Notes: generated by a model not told the origin, from the letters alone. DNA of 16,339 nucleotides from JBKPIY01 sp046730475 (GCA_046730475.1 JBKPIY010000014.1:1-16339), one strand, 5' to 3'; counted from the stretch's first letter, positions 1 to 6,788 are shown. Program-made: numbers and translations.

Positions 1-1
1 G

Positions 2-643
2 GTGGGGGACACGATCCGGATCAGCCTCTCCACCTTCCACGCGGAGGAGGAGGTCAAGGTCGCCTGGGAGATCCTGAAGGCGCTGAAGCTCCGCGAGCGC
101 GGCCCCGTCCTGATCGCCTGCCCCACCTGCGGCCGGCTCCAATTCGACATGGACACGGTGGTCGCCGAGATCGAAACCCGCCTCGAGCAGTACACCGAGC
201 CGGTCGAGGTGGCCGTCCTCGGCTGCGCCGTGAACGGGATCGGCGAGGCTTCTCACGCCGACTTCGGGATCACCGGCGCCAAGAACGAGGGCCTGATCTT
301 CGCCCACGGCAAGCCGCTGCGAAAGGTGAAGCAGGCGGAGCTGGTAGACGCCCTGTTCGCCGAGATCGACAAGTCACTCGACCGGGGCTCGGTCCAGGTG
401 GATGAGCACAAGGCGCGCGAGGGCGCCGACTGGCTGGCGAGGATCGAGGAGGAGAACGCCGGCGAGCTCACCCCCGAGCGGATCGCAGCGATGGAGGCCG
501 CCGCGGCCACCACCGACGAGGCTGACATCACGGGACCGGACCTGGCCGACGGCGAGCCCTATATGAAGCCCGTCAAGCGTGAGCGGGTCAGGCTCGACGA
601 GCGGTCCTCGCCCACCTCGGGGCGCCGGTTCACCCGCGCCTGA
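2..643 (+). CDS. ispG: IspG (4-hydroxy-3-methylbut-2-enyl diphosphate synthase), C-terminal part
   Basis: IspG is the [4Fe-4S] enzyme that reduces 2-C-methyl-D-erythritol 2,4-cyclodiphosphate to HMBPP in the MEP isoprenoid pathway. The reading frame is open to the window edge, so this is only the C-terminal part; the GTG at base 2 is an internal codon. The cluster ligands are visible as CPTC (residues 40 and 43 of this fragment), GC at 75 and the Glu of NGIGE at 82. The 35- and 7-residue spacings equal those of C270, C305 and E312 in the E. coli enzyme as I recall it, which puts about 230 residues upstream of the window. The usual NGPGE reads NGIGE here. After the normal end of the family, near residue 125, there is an extra tail of about 85 residues, first acidic then basic, of unknown role. 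ispG followed by proS is a common actinobacterial order. Confidence 0.95.
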   Translation: MGDTIRISLSTFHAEEEVKVAWEILKALKLRERGPVLIACPTCGRLQFDMDTVVAEIETRLEQYTEPVEVAVLGCAVNGIGEASHADFGITGAKNEGLIFAHGKPLRKVKQAELVDALFAEIDKSLDRGSVQVDEHKAREGADWLARIEEENAGELTPERIAAMEAAAATTDEADITGPDLADGEPYMKPVKRERVRLDERSSPTSGRRFTRA

Positions 644-667
644 TCGAGTCAGCGGCTCCGCGGTCTG

Positions 668-673
668 TACGCT
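668..673 (+). promoter_or_regulatory. Probable -10 element for a leaderless proS transcript
   Basis: TACGCT fits the TAnnnT -10 pattern and lies 8 nt before the proS ATG at 682. The 38-base ispG-proS gap has no Shine-Dalgarno sequence. A transcript starting about 7 nt after this element would begin at or next to the start codon. No clear -35 was found, so this rests on spacing and on similar cases in the window. Confidence 0.4.
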
Positions 674-681
674 CGCGGCCC

Positions 682-2367
682 ATGTCGCGGCTCTCTGAGA
701 TCTTCCTCCCGACGCTGAAGGAGGACCCGGCGGACGCCGAGTCGGTCTCGCACCGGCTGATGGTGCGGGCGGGGCTGGTTCGCCAGCTTGCGGCCGGGCT
801 GTGGAGCTGGCTCCCGGCGGGCTGGCGGATCCACCGCCGGGTCGAGGGGATCATCCGGGAGGAGATGGACTCGATCGGGGCCCAGGAGGTCTCGATGCCC
901 GTCCTCCAGCCCGCCGAGCTGTGGAAGCGGACCGGCCGCCACGCGATCGAGGAGCTGTTCAAGCTCGAGGATCGCAGGGGGTCCGAGCTCACCCTCGCGA
1001 TGACTCACGAGGAGGCGATGACCTGGCACGTCGCCCGCGAGCTCCGCTCCTACCGGGAGCTGCCGCTGATCCTGTACCAGATCCAGACCAAGGAGCGCGA
1101 CGAGCCCCGTCCCCGGGCCGGCGTCCTCCGGGTGCGCGAGTTCGTGATGAAGGACGCCTACAGCTTCGACCGCGACGTCGCGGGGCTCGAGCGCAGCTAC
1201 CAGCTCCACATCGAGGCCTACGATCGGATCTTCGACCGGTGCGGCCTGCGGTGGTACCGGGTCGAGTCCGATGTCGGGATGATGGGCGGGCTCGGCGCCC
1301 ACGACTATATGGCGCCGTGCGCCGCCGGCGAGAACGAGGTGGCGCTGGCACCGGGGTACGCCGCCGACGTCGAGGTGGCGGTGGCCGACCCACAACCCGT
1401 CGAGCTGCCGCCTCCGCTCGACGCCCCCCGGGAGGTCCCGACTCCCGGGCTGACCACGGTCGAGGAGGTATCGGCGTCCCTCGGGGTGTCCCCCGGCGCC
1501 CTGATCAAGGCGATGCCGGTGATCGTCGAGGGCCGGGGGATGGTCCTCGCGCTGATCCGGGGCGATCACCGCCTGAACGAGCTCAAGCTCCGGAGCCGGC
1601 TCGGCGCGGGGTTCCGCCCGGCCCATCCGGAGGAGATCGCCAAAGAGCTCGGCCCCCCCGGGTTCGTGGGCCCGGTCGGCGCCGAGCTGCCCGTGCTGAC
1701 GGACCGTGCAATCCAGGGGCCGGGCCACGTTTGCGGCGCGAACAAGCCCGACGCCCACCTGATCGGAGTGGAGCCGGGGCGCGACTTCGGCTTCGACGAG
1801 GCCGACATCCGCACCGTCGAGGCGGGGGACCTCGCCCCGGGCGGCCATCCGATCGAGATCGAGACGGCGATCGAGGTAGCGGGGATCTTCAAGCTCGGGA
1901 CCCGCTACTCGGAGCCGCTCGGCGCCACCTACCTGGACGAGGCGGGCAAGGAACGTCCGATCGTGATGGGCAGCTACGGAATCGGTCCCGCGCGAGTGAT
2001 CGCGGCGGCGATCGAACAGGGGGCCGACGACCGGGGGATCGTGTGGCCGCGCTCGATCGCTCCCTGGCAGATCCACCTCGTCTCCCTGGGGAAGGCCGGC
2101 GACGACGAGCGCGAGGCCGCGGACCGCATCTACGAGGATCTGCTCGCCGCCGGCGCCGACGTCGTCTATGACGACCGCGAGGCCGGGCCAGGGGAGAAGC
2201 TCACCGACGCCGAGCTCCTCGGCTGCCCGCTCCGGGTGGTGGTCGGCAGGCGGGCGCTCGCCCGCGGCGAGGTCGAGGCGCAGGTCCGCCGCGGAAGCGA
2301 GGACCACCGCCTGAACGCCGAGGATGCCGCGGCGCAGGCGCTCGGCCTCCTCGAGGGGCTCGAGTAG
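682..2367 (+). CDS. proS: Prolyl-tRNA synthetase, bacterial type with editing insert
   Basis: This class II aminoacyl-tRNA synthetase charges tRNA-Pro in the cytoplasm. The 561-residue length is close to E. coli ProS (572). Class II motif 1 lies near residues 55-80 (GAQEVSMPVLQP). Motif 2 is around 135-155 (QIQTKERDEPRPRAGVLRVREF), and motif 3 is near the MGSYGIGPARVIAAAIEQ stretch at about 430-445. Between motifs 2 and 3 is the YbaK-like INS domain (about 240-370, with IKAMPVIV and GPVGAELPVLTDRAI), which deacylates mischarged Ala-tRNA-Pro in this family. The anticodon-binding domain follows (PWQIHLVSLG to VVVGRRALARGEVE). The ATG at 682 matches the family N-terminus (MSRLSEIFLPTLKEDPADAE), although no Shine-Dalgarno precedes it. 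The gene lies 38 bases after ispG, and pgsA begins 1 base after its stop. Confidence 0.97.
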   Translation: MSRLSEIFLPTLKEDPADAESVSHRLMVRAGLVRQLAAGLWSWLPAGWRIHRRVEGIIREEMDSIGAQEVSMPVLQPAELWKRTGRHAIEELFKLEDRRGSELTLAMTHEEAMTWHVARELRSYRELPLILYQIQTKERDEPRPRAGVLRVREFVMKDAYSFDRDVAGLERSYQLHIEAYDRIFDRCGLRWYRVESDVGMMGGLGAHDYMAPCAAGENEVALAPGYAADVEVAVADPQPVELPPPLDAPREVPTPGLTTVEEVSASLGVSPGALIKAMPVIVEGRGMVLALIRGDHRLNELKLRSRLGAGFRPAHPEEIAKELGPPGFVGPVGAELPVLTDRAIQGPGHVCGANKPDAHLIGVEPGRDFGFDEADIRTVEAGDLAPGGHPIEIETAIEVAGIFKLGTRYSEPLGATYLDEAGKERPIVMGSYGIGPARVIAAAIEQGADDRGIVWPRSIAPWQIHLVSLGKAGDDEREAADRIYEDLLAAGADVVYDDREAGPGEKLTDAELLGCPLRVVVGRRALARGEVEAQVRRGSEDHRLNAEDAAAQALGLLEGLE

Positions 2368-2368
2368 G

Positions 2369-3022
2369 GTGGTCCGCGGCCGACCGCGCTCGGGGGGCGG
2401 CCGGCTCACGGTCAGGCGCCTGCTCGGCCTCGACCGCTCCGGCCCGAGCCCCCGCCAGACCCGGCCCGGGGAGCCGCTGCGTCCGCTGACGATCCCCAAC
2501 CTGGTCGGCTACGCCCGCCTCGCGGCGATCCCGGTGTTCGTGGTCTGGGCGCTGTCGGGAGCTGACGAGCCTCCGCTGGGAGCGGCGATCCTGTTCTGGG
2601 CGATCGCGGTCGGCGACTACATCGACGGCTTCCTCGCCCGGGCGACCGGCCAGTACAGCCGTCTGGGGGCGTTGCTCGACCCGATCGTCGACCGGCTCAC
2701 GATCCTCTCTGGGGCGGCTGTCTGCTGGCACTTCGAGCTGCTCCCGCGATGGGCGCTCGCGGTCCTGGCGGCGCGCGAGCTCGTCACCCTGATCCTCGCC
2801 CAGATCGCGCTGCGACAGGGACAGCCGCTCGAGATCAACTGGTTCGGCCGGATCGCCGTGTTCCCGATCATGGGGGCGATCTTCGGGGCGATGGTGGTTC
2901 AGAGCGTGGCCTGGGACGCGATCCTGATCGCGGGAGTCGCCCTCGCCGTGTTCGCGACCGTCGTCTACATCCGCACCGGGCTGCGACGATTGGCTGCAAC
3001 GGAACCTTCAACCTCTGGTTGA
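2369..3022 (+). CDS. pgsA: CDP-alcohol phosphatidyltransferase (PgsA-like)
   Basis: This membrane enzyme exchanges CMP of CDP-diacylglycerol for an alcohol, most likely glycerol 3-phosphate (phosphatidylglycerophosphate synthase). Cardiolipin or inositol-phosphate synthase activity cannot be excluded from sequence. The CDP-OH-P signature is complete: Asp83, Asp86-Gly87, Ala90-Arg91, then Gly100, Asp104 and Asp108 with exact family spacing, carrying the metal-binding aspartates. Several hydrophobic helices follow, and TIPNLVGYARLAAIP (about 41-55) resembles the usual PgsA N-terminus. GTG at 2369, one base after the proS stop with GAGGGG about 10 nt upstream, is the best start. It adds an unusual basic, proline-rich extension of about 37 residues; no later ATG, GTG or TTG fits better. 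In mycobacteria pgsA2 lies a few genes upstream of garA and the ftsR homologue, matching the arrangement here. Confidence 0.88.
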   Translation: MVRGRPRSGGGRLTVRRLLGLDRSGPSPRQTRPGEPLRPLTIPNLVGYARLAAIPVFVVWALSGADEPPLGAAILFWAIAVGDYIDGFLARATGQYSRLGALLDPIVDRLTILSGAAVCWHFELLPRWALAVLAARELVTLILAQIALRQGQPLEINWFGRIAVFPIMGAIFGAMVVQSVAWDAILIAGVALAVFATVVYIRTGLRRLAATEPSTSG

Positions 3023-3045
3023 GGGCGATCCCTTCCGAATATAAT
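3019..3045 (+). promoter_or_regulatory. Promoter of the rsiG-like/garA/ftsR operon (TATAAT)
   Basis: A perfect TATAAT lies at 3040-3045, rare in so GC-rich a sequence. A TTGAGG at 3019-3024 (15-bp spacer) or GGTTGA at 3017-3022 (17-bp spacer) could serve as -35; both overlap the pgsA stop. The start site would be near 3052, giving a leader of about 25 nt. An inverted repeat (CTCCGA at 3048-3053, TCGGAG at 3064-3069) overlaps the predicted start site and the Shine-Dalgarno sequence and could be an operator. Confidence 0.6.
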
Positions 3046-3076
3046 CGCTCCGACCCCGAACGATCGGAGAGAACCC

Positions 3077-3349
3077 TTGGAGCAGGACACCTTCCCTGAC
3101 ATCGGCGCGATGAGCGACGAGGAGCTCAAGGAACTGATCGAGCGTCTCACCTCGGAAGAGCAGGAGATCTCCTACAAGCGGCGGATCCTGCACGGCCAGA
3201 TCGACATCCTCCGCGCTGAGCTCGTCAACCGGCTGCGCGAGCACCGTGAGGAGGGCCAGCCGGGTCCGGTGATCAAGGGAGATGACGTCGCCCGCCTCAC
3301 CGAGATCCTCGCCGGGCGCAGTGAGGCGCCCATCAAGCCGCCCAACTGA
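3077..3349 (+). CDS. RsiG-like small helical protein, candidate c-di-GMP-binding anti-sigma factor
   Basis: This is a 90-residue, highly charged and probably all-helical protein. Residues 28-43 match the RsiG c-di-GMP signature E(X)3S(X)2R(X)3Q(X)3D at Glu28, Ser32, Arg35 and Asp43, but the Gln position is His39. The surrounding SYKRRILHGQIDILRAEL is typical of proteins annotated 'aerial mycelium formation protein'. In Streptomyces, RsiG carries two such motifs and holds the sporulation sigma factor WhiG inactive when bound to c-di-GMP. Rubrobacter RsiG has one motif per chain and works as a homodimer, which is the layout seen here. TTG at 3077 is preceded by GGAGAG at 3065-3070; ATG at 3110 is the alternative but has no ribosome-binding site. 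No WhiG/FliA-type sigma gene is in the window, so the partner is unknown. Family assignment is probable; function is inferred. Confidence 0.75.
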   Translation: MEQDTFPDIGAMSDEELKELIERLTSEEQEISYKRRILHGQIDILRAELVNRLREHREEGQPGPVIKGDDVARLTEILAGRSEAPIKPPN

Positions 3350-3368
3350 GACCAGCCGGGGAAGCATC

Positions 3369-3842
3369 GTGGCCGTCCATTGCCCGGAATGCGGGTTCGT
3401 CAACGCAGAAGGGGCCAACTACTGCCAGAAGTGCGGCGCCTATCTCTCGCGCCCGGAGGGAGCTGACGAACCGACGACGATGACGTACACCGTCGACGAG
3501 ACCGGGGAGATGCACCCGATCGACATCGACGAAGTCGTCGAGCGAACCGGGGCCGCGCTGGTGATTCGCGCCGGCGGCGGACGAGCGGGGGAGAGCTTCA
3601 CCCTCGAGGACGAGCGGATCTCGGTAGGCCGCAGTCCGGATGCGGGCGTGTTCCTCGATGACGTCACGGTGTCGCGCAATCACGCGCTGCTGGTGCGGCG
3701 CCGCGACGGGCTCTACATCGACGATCTCGGCTCCCTGAACGGAACCTACGTCAACCGGCGCCGAATCGAGTCGCACCGGCTGGAGGACGGCGACGAGATC
3801 CAGATCGGCAAGTACAAGCTCAGCTACCTGGAGAAGGAGTGA
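3369..3842 (+). CDS. garA: Zinc-ribbon plus FHA-domain protein, GarA/OdhI-like
   Basis: This 157-residue cytoplasmic phosphothreonine-recognition protein begins with a zinc ribbon: CPEC at 5-8 and CQKC at 19-22. A flexible segment with a Thr-Thr pair (36-37, in DEPTTMTYTVDETGEM) follows, then an FHA domain at about 62-155 with GRS (87-89), FLDDVTVSR-N-H (95-105) and GSLNGTYVN (121-129). The FHA core is very close to mycobacterial GarA. There, Ser/Thr kinases phosphorylate an N-terminal TT motif and the FHA domain switches between 2-oxoglutarate dehydrogenase, glutamate dehydrogenase and glutamate synthase. The Thr pair is placed as expected, but its phosphorylation is inferred. Mycobacterial GarA has no zinc ribbon. 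GTG at 3369 is preceded by GGGGAAG; a longer upstream reading overlaps the previous gene and looks non-coding. The stop overlaps the MerR start (TGATG). Confidence 0.9.
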   Translation: MAVHCPECGFVNAEGANYCQKCGAYLSRPEGADEPTTMTYTVDETGEMHPIDIDEVVERTGAALVIRAGGGRAGESFTLEDERISVGRSPDAGVFLDDVTVSRNHALLVRRRDGLYIDDLGSLNGTYVNRRRIESHRLEDGDEIQIGKYKLSYLEKE

Positions 3843-4576
3843 TGGAGGCCTCCCAGGCACACCTTGAACGCAGCTCGGCCGGCCCCGCCCGCTCGACCCG
3901 AAAGGCGCTGACGATCGGGGCGGTGTCGAAGATCCTCGGCCGCGAGTTTGATGACATCTCGATCTCGAAGATCCGCTATCTCGAGGACCAAAAGCTGCTG
4001 TCGCCACGGCGCACGCCGGGCGGCTATCGGCTCTACAGCCAAGCCGACGTCGAGCGGCTGCGGGCCATCCTGCGAATGCAGCGCGACGAGTTCCTTCCCC
4101 TTCGCGTGATCCGCCAGGAGCTGGCCGCGGGCGCCAACCGCGAGCCGCGCGACAGCAGCACCCGTCGCGCCACCAGCGTCGAGCCCGGCGGCGGAACCCG
4201 CATCAGCCTCGCAGAGCTCGCCGAGCAGACCGGGATCTCGGCGGAGCTCGCCACGGAGCTCGCCGAGCATCGGATCCTGCAACCGGTGCGCCAGGAAGGC
4301 GAGCTCTACTACGACGAGGCCGACCGCGAGATCGCCCGCGCGTGCGTCGAGCTGGCGCGCTTCGGCGTTCACGGGCGAAACCTGCGAGTGTTCCGAAGCT
4401 CTGCCGACCGCGAGGCCGGCCTGCTCGAGCAACTGGTCGGGCCGGCGCTTCGCTCCTCGAACCACGCGCGCCGGCGCGAGGCGATCGACAACCTCGAGAG
4501 CCTGGCCGCGGTGGTCAGCAATCTCAAGCACCTGCTGCTCGTCCGCGACCTGCGCCGGATCACCGGCGAGGACTGA
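3842..4576 (+). CDS. ftsR: MerR-family transcription regulator, FtsR-like
   Basis: This is a 244-residue DNA-binding regulator. A MerR winged-helix domain occupies about residues 20-85: LTIGAV at the first helix, ISISKIRYLEDQKLLSP, RTPGGYRLYSQADVERL, then RAILRMQRDEFLPLRVIRQEL. The pattern ISKIR(Y/F)LE plus QRD(E/H)(F/Y)LPL(R/K)VIR closely resembles FtsR of Corynebacterium and Rv1828 of mycobacteria. FtsR activates ftsZ in Corynebacterium. A second helical domain (about 115-235) would be the dimer or sensing part; there are no cysteines arranged for metal sensing. The ATG at 3842 overlaps the FHA stop as TGATG, with AAGGAG just upstream. The garA-ftsR pairing is conserved in actinobacteria. 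Whether this protein controls ftsZ here is inferred. Confidence 0.88.
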   Translation: MEASQAHLERSSAGPARSTRKALTIGAVSKILGREFDDISISKIRYLEDQKLLSPRRTPGGYRLYSQADVERLRAILRMQRDEFLPLRVIRQELAAGANREPRDSSTRRATSVEPGGGTRISLAELAEQTGISAELATELAEHRILQPVRQEGELYYDEADREIARACVELARFGVHGRNLRVFRSSADREAGLLEQLVGPALRSSNHARRREAIDNLESLAAVVSNLKHLLLVRDLRRITGED

Positions 4577-4644
4577 TGCAGATGAGCGATCCCACGACCA
4601 TTCACGCCTGGATCACGCAAGGCGCCGTGGAATCAGCCATCTAG
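4576..4644 (+). CDS. Possible 22-codon ORF between the MerR and SRPBCC genes
   Basis: ATG at 4576 overlaps the MerR stop as TGATG and opens a 22-codon frame ending in TAG at 4642-4644. A second in-frame ATG at 4582 has GAGGA at 4568-4572, a good 9-nt spacing. The frame is the same as that of the SRPBCC gene, whose GTG follows 3 nt after the TAG. That GTG has no Shine-Dalgarno or -10 of its own, so this ORF may feed ribosomes onto it, or it may be chance. The peptide has no recognisable domain. An in-frame N-terminal extension of the SRPBCC protein by stop readthrough is conceivable but unsupported. Confidence 0.3.
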   Translation: MQMSDPTTIHAWITQGAVESAI

Positions 4645-4647
4645 GGC

Positions 4648-5121
4648 GTGCCCCGGGTCGTACGCCGCCGACGGATCGCGGCCACCGCGCAGGAGATCTG
4701 GTCGGTGGTGTCCGACCCCTACCACCTGCCCCGCTGGTGGCCTCGGACGAAGCGGGTCGAGAACGTGAGCGCCGGCGAGCCGAAGGGGCGGCGCTGGACC
4801 CAGGTGCTCGAGACCCGCGACGGGCGCGGCGTCCGCGCCGACTATCGGTGCGTCAGCGCCGCCAGCGGCGAGCGCTACGTGTTCGAGCAACAGCTCGAGG
4901 GGACCCCGTTCGAGGGAATCCTGCGAAGCGCCCGCACCGAGATCCGACTGAAGCAGGGGGAGGGGCAGACCGAGGTCACCCTGAGGAGCGAGCAGCGCCT
5001 GAAGGGAATGTCACGGTTCGGCTCGCCGATGTTGCGACGGGCGACGGCCAGGACGCTGTCGGAGGCCCTCGCCGGCCTCGACCGGGCAGTGTCGGGCGAC
5101 GCGGCGGAGGCAGCGAGCTGA
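4648..5121 (+). CDS. SRPBCC (START/Bet v1-like) ligand-binding family protein
   Basis: This 157-residue protein has the SRPBCC helix-grip pattern. A basic first strand (RVVRRRRIAATAQEIWSVV) leads to DPYHLPRWWPRTKRVENV, a run of alternating strands (RWTQVLETRDGRGVRADYRCV, RYVFEQQLEGTPFEGILRSARTEIRL, TEVTLRSEQRLKG), and a long C-terminal helix (MLRRATARTLSEALAGLDRAV). Such proteins bind hydrophobic ligands or act in polyketide or lipid metabolism. The ligand here cannot be named. No signal peptide is visible, so it should be cytoplasmic. GTG at 4648 fits the family start but has no ribosome-binding site. The stop overlaps the start of the downstream FAD enzyme (CTGA), suggesting co-translation and possibly a lipid-related role. 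Confidence 0.8.
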   Translation: MPRVVRRRRIAATAQEIWSVVSDPYHLPRWWPRTKRVENVSAGEPKGRRWTQVLETRDGRGVRADYRCVSAASGERYVFEQQLEGTPFEGILRSARTEIRLKQGEGQTEVTLRSEQRLKGMSRFGSPMLRRATARTLSEALAGLDRAVSGDAAEAAS

Positions 5122-6767
5122 GCGCCGAGGCCGCCAGCTCGCTGGGGGGCACCTCTGCGCCGACCAAGTGGTGGGGCTGGGGGGCGAGCGATCGCCGGCC
5201 GAGCCTCCCCGAGGCGGCCGTGGCCGCGCTTCGCGACGAGCTCGGGGTCGAGCCCGGCGACGCCGGCGAACCGGTCGAGCTCGAGTCCGTTCGGCTGCCC
5301 GAGGCAAGGCCGCTGCCGGAGGCGGTGCTGGCCGCCGCCGGGGCGGCGGGCGCGCGCACGGGGCGGGAGGAGCGCGTCCGTCACGCCGCCGGGCGCAGCT
5401 ATCCCGACCTCGTTCGGCTGCGAACCGGCAGGCTCAAGGGGGCCCCCGACGCCGTCCTCGCGCCCGAGTCGCCCGAGCGGGTCGAGGCACTGCTGCGCGC
5501 CTGCGCGGACTCGGGGGTGGCGGTCGTCCCGTTCGGCGGCGGCACCAGCGTCGTCGGCGGGGTGGCGCCGCTTCGCGGCGTCCACGCCGCGGTGGTCGCG
5601 CTCGATCTCCGGGGGCTCCGCGAGGTCGAGCTCGACCAGCGCTCGCTCACCGCCCGCCTCGGCCCCGGCCTCACCGGCCCGGAGGCGGAGCGCGCCCTCG
5701 GCGCCCAGGGCTTCACCCTCGGGCACTTTCCCCAGTCGTTCGAACAGGCGACGATCGGGGGCTTCGCCGCCACCCGCTCGGTGGGGCAGGCATCGAGCGG
5801 GTACGGGCGCTTCGACGAGATGGTCACCGCGGTCGAGCTGACGGCCCCGGTAGGCCGGATGCGGACCCTGCGGATCCCGCATACCGCCGCCGGTCCGTCG
5901 CTCCGCGAGCTGGTGATCGGCTCCGAGGGGACGCTCGGGGTGATCACCGAGGTGGGGCTGCGGATCCGTCCCGCCCCGGAGCGGCGCATCTACGAGGGAT
6001 GGATCGCCCCGGACTTCGCCTCGGGCCGCGAGCTCGTCCGCGAGCTCGTCCAGCGTCGCGAGGCGCCCGACGTTCTCCGCCTCTCTGACGAGTCGGAGAC
6101 CGGGTTCTCGCTGCAGCTGGCGGGCCCGGAGGGGCGTCGGCGTCGGGCCCTCGACCTCTATCTCGGCCTCCGGCGCCGGCGCGGTGGATGCATCGTCATC
6201 TGCGGCTGGGAGGGCGAGGCCGCGAGCGTCCGCGCCCGCCGCCGGCTCGTCCGGCGGCGACTCCGGCGGGGCGGGGCGATCGCCCTCGGGGCCGGCGCCG
6301 GACGCTCCTGGGAGCGTGGCCGCTACGAGGGTCCCTACCTGCGCGACGCCCTGATGAACCTCGGCGTGTTGGCGGAGACGCTCGAGACCGCCCATACCTG
6401 GAGTCGGCTGGAGGAGCTCTACCGCGCCGTCGGAGACGCCCTCCGGGCGGCGCTCGGGCCGAGGGCGATCGTGATGTGCCACCTCTCCCACGCCTATCCC
6501 GACGGCGCCTCGCTGTACTTCACCTTCCTCGCCCGGGCCGAGCGCGGCGGTGAGGTCGAGCAGTGGCGGCGGACGAAGACAGCCGCAAGCGAGGCGATCG
6601 TCTCCTGCCAGGGGACGATCACCCACCACCACGGAGTCGGCGTCGACCACTGCCCGTACATGGGGGCTGAGGTCGGCGAGCTCGGGCTCGAGGCGCTATG
6701 GGCCCTCAAGGAGCGCCTCGACCCCGCCGGGGTGATGAACCCCGGGAAGCTGCTGCCGCCGCCCTAG
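5118..6767 (+). CDS. FAD-binding alkyl-dihydroxyacetonephosphate synthase-like oxidase, CTG start
   Basis: This FAD enzyme of the VAO/PCMH superfamily is closest by motif to alkylglycerone-phosphate synthase, which replaces an acyl by an alkyl chain in ether-lipid synthesis. It has KWWGWG at 17-22, a typical N-terminal signature of bacterial members, and PFGGGTSVVGG near 137. The second FAD loop, TIGGFAATRSVGQASSGYG, is near 211, GSEGTLGVITEV near 267, a candidate catalytic Tyr in SLYFTF near 465, and HHHGVG near 502, before the C-terminal LDPAGVMNPGKL. No ATG, GTG or TTG in frame would retain KWWGWG without running deep into the SRPBCC gene. CTG at 5118 overlaps the SRPBCC stop (CTGA) and has GGAGG at 5106-5110 with 7-nt spacing. 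GTG at 5220 is the first conventional start and gives a truncated protein. A related 2-hydroxyacid oxidase function is possible. Confidence 0.85.
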   Translation: MSAEAASSLGGTSAPTKWWGWGASDRRPSLPEAAVAALRDELGVEPGDAGEPVELESVRLPEARPLPEAVLAAAGAAGARTGREERVRHAAGRSYPDLVRLRTGRLKGAPDAVLAPESPERVEALLRACADSGVAVVPFGGGTSVVGGVAPLRGVHAAVVALDLRGLREVELDQRSLTARLGPGLTGPEAERALGAQGFTLGHFPQSFEQATIGGFAATRSVGQASSGYGRFDEMVTAVELTAPVGRMRTLRIPHTAAGPSLRELVIGSEGTLGVITEVGLRIRPAPERRIYEGWIAPDFASGRELVRELVQRREAPDVLRLSDESETGFSLQLAGPEGRRRRALDLYLGLRRRRGGCIVICGWEGEAASVRARRRLVRRRLRRGGAIALGAGAGRSWERGRYEGPYLRDALMNLGVLAETLETAHTWSRLEELYRAVGDALRAALGPRAIVMCHLSHAYPDGASLYFTFLARAERGGEVEQWRRTKTAASEAIVSCQGTITHHHGVGVDHCPYMGAEVGELGLEALWALKERLDPAGVMNPGKLLPPP

Positions 6768-6788
6768 TGCCGGTTCCGCTTGCTGCCG

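Noticed and set aside
649..2499. 616-codon open frame on the minus strand opposite proS
   Set aside because: It is antisense to a complete, motif-verified proS. Its translation is Arg/Pro/Asp-rich with no fold, as expected when GC-rich genes suppress stops on the other strand.
4875..6650. 591-codon minus-strand open frame opposite the FAD oxidase
   Set aside because: The FAD oxidase has all its family motifs. The antisense product is low in complexity and lacks any domain.
5220..6767. GTG 5220 as start of the FAD oxidase
   Set aside because: It would remove the conserved KWWGWG segment, and CTG 5118 has a much better ribosome-binding site.
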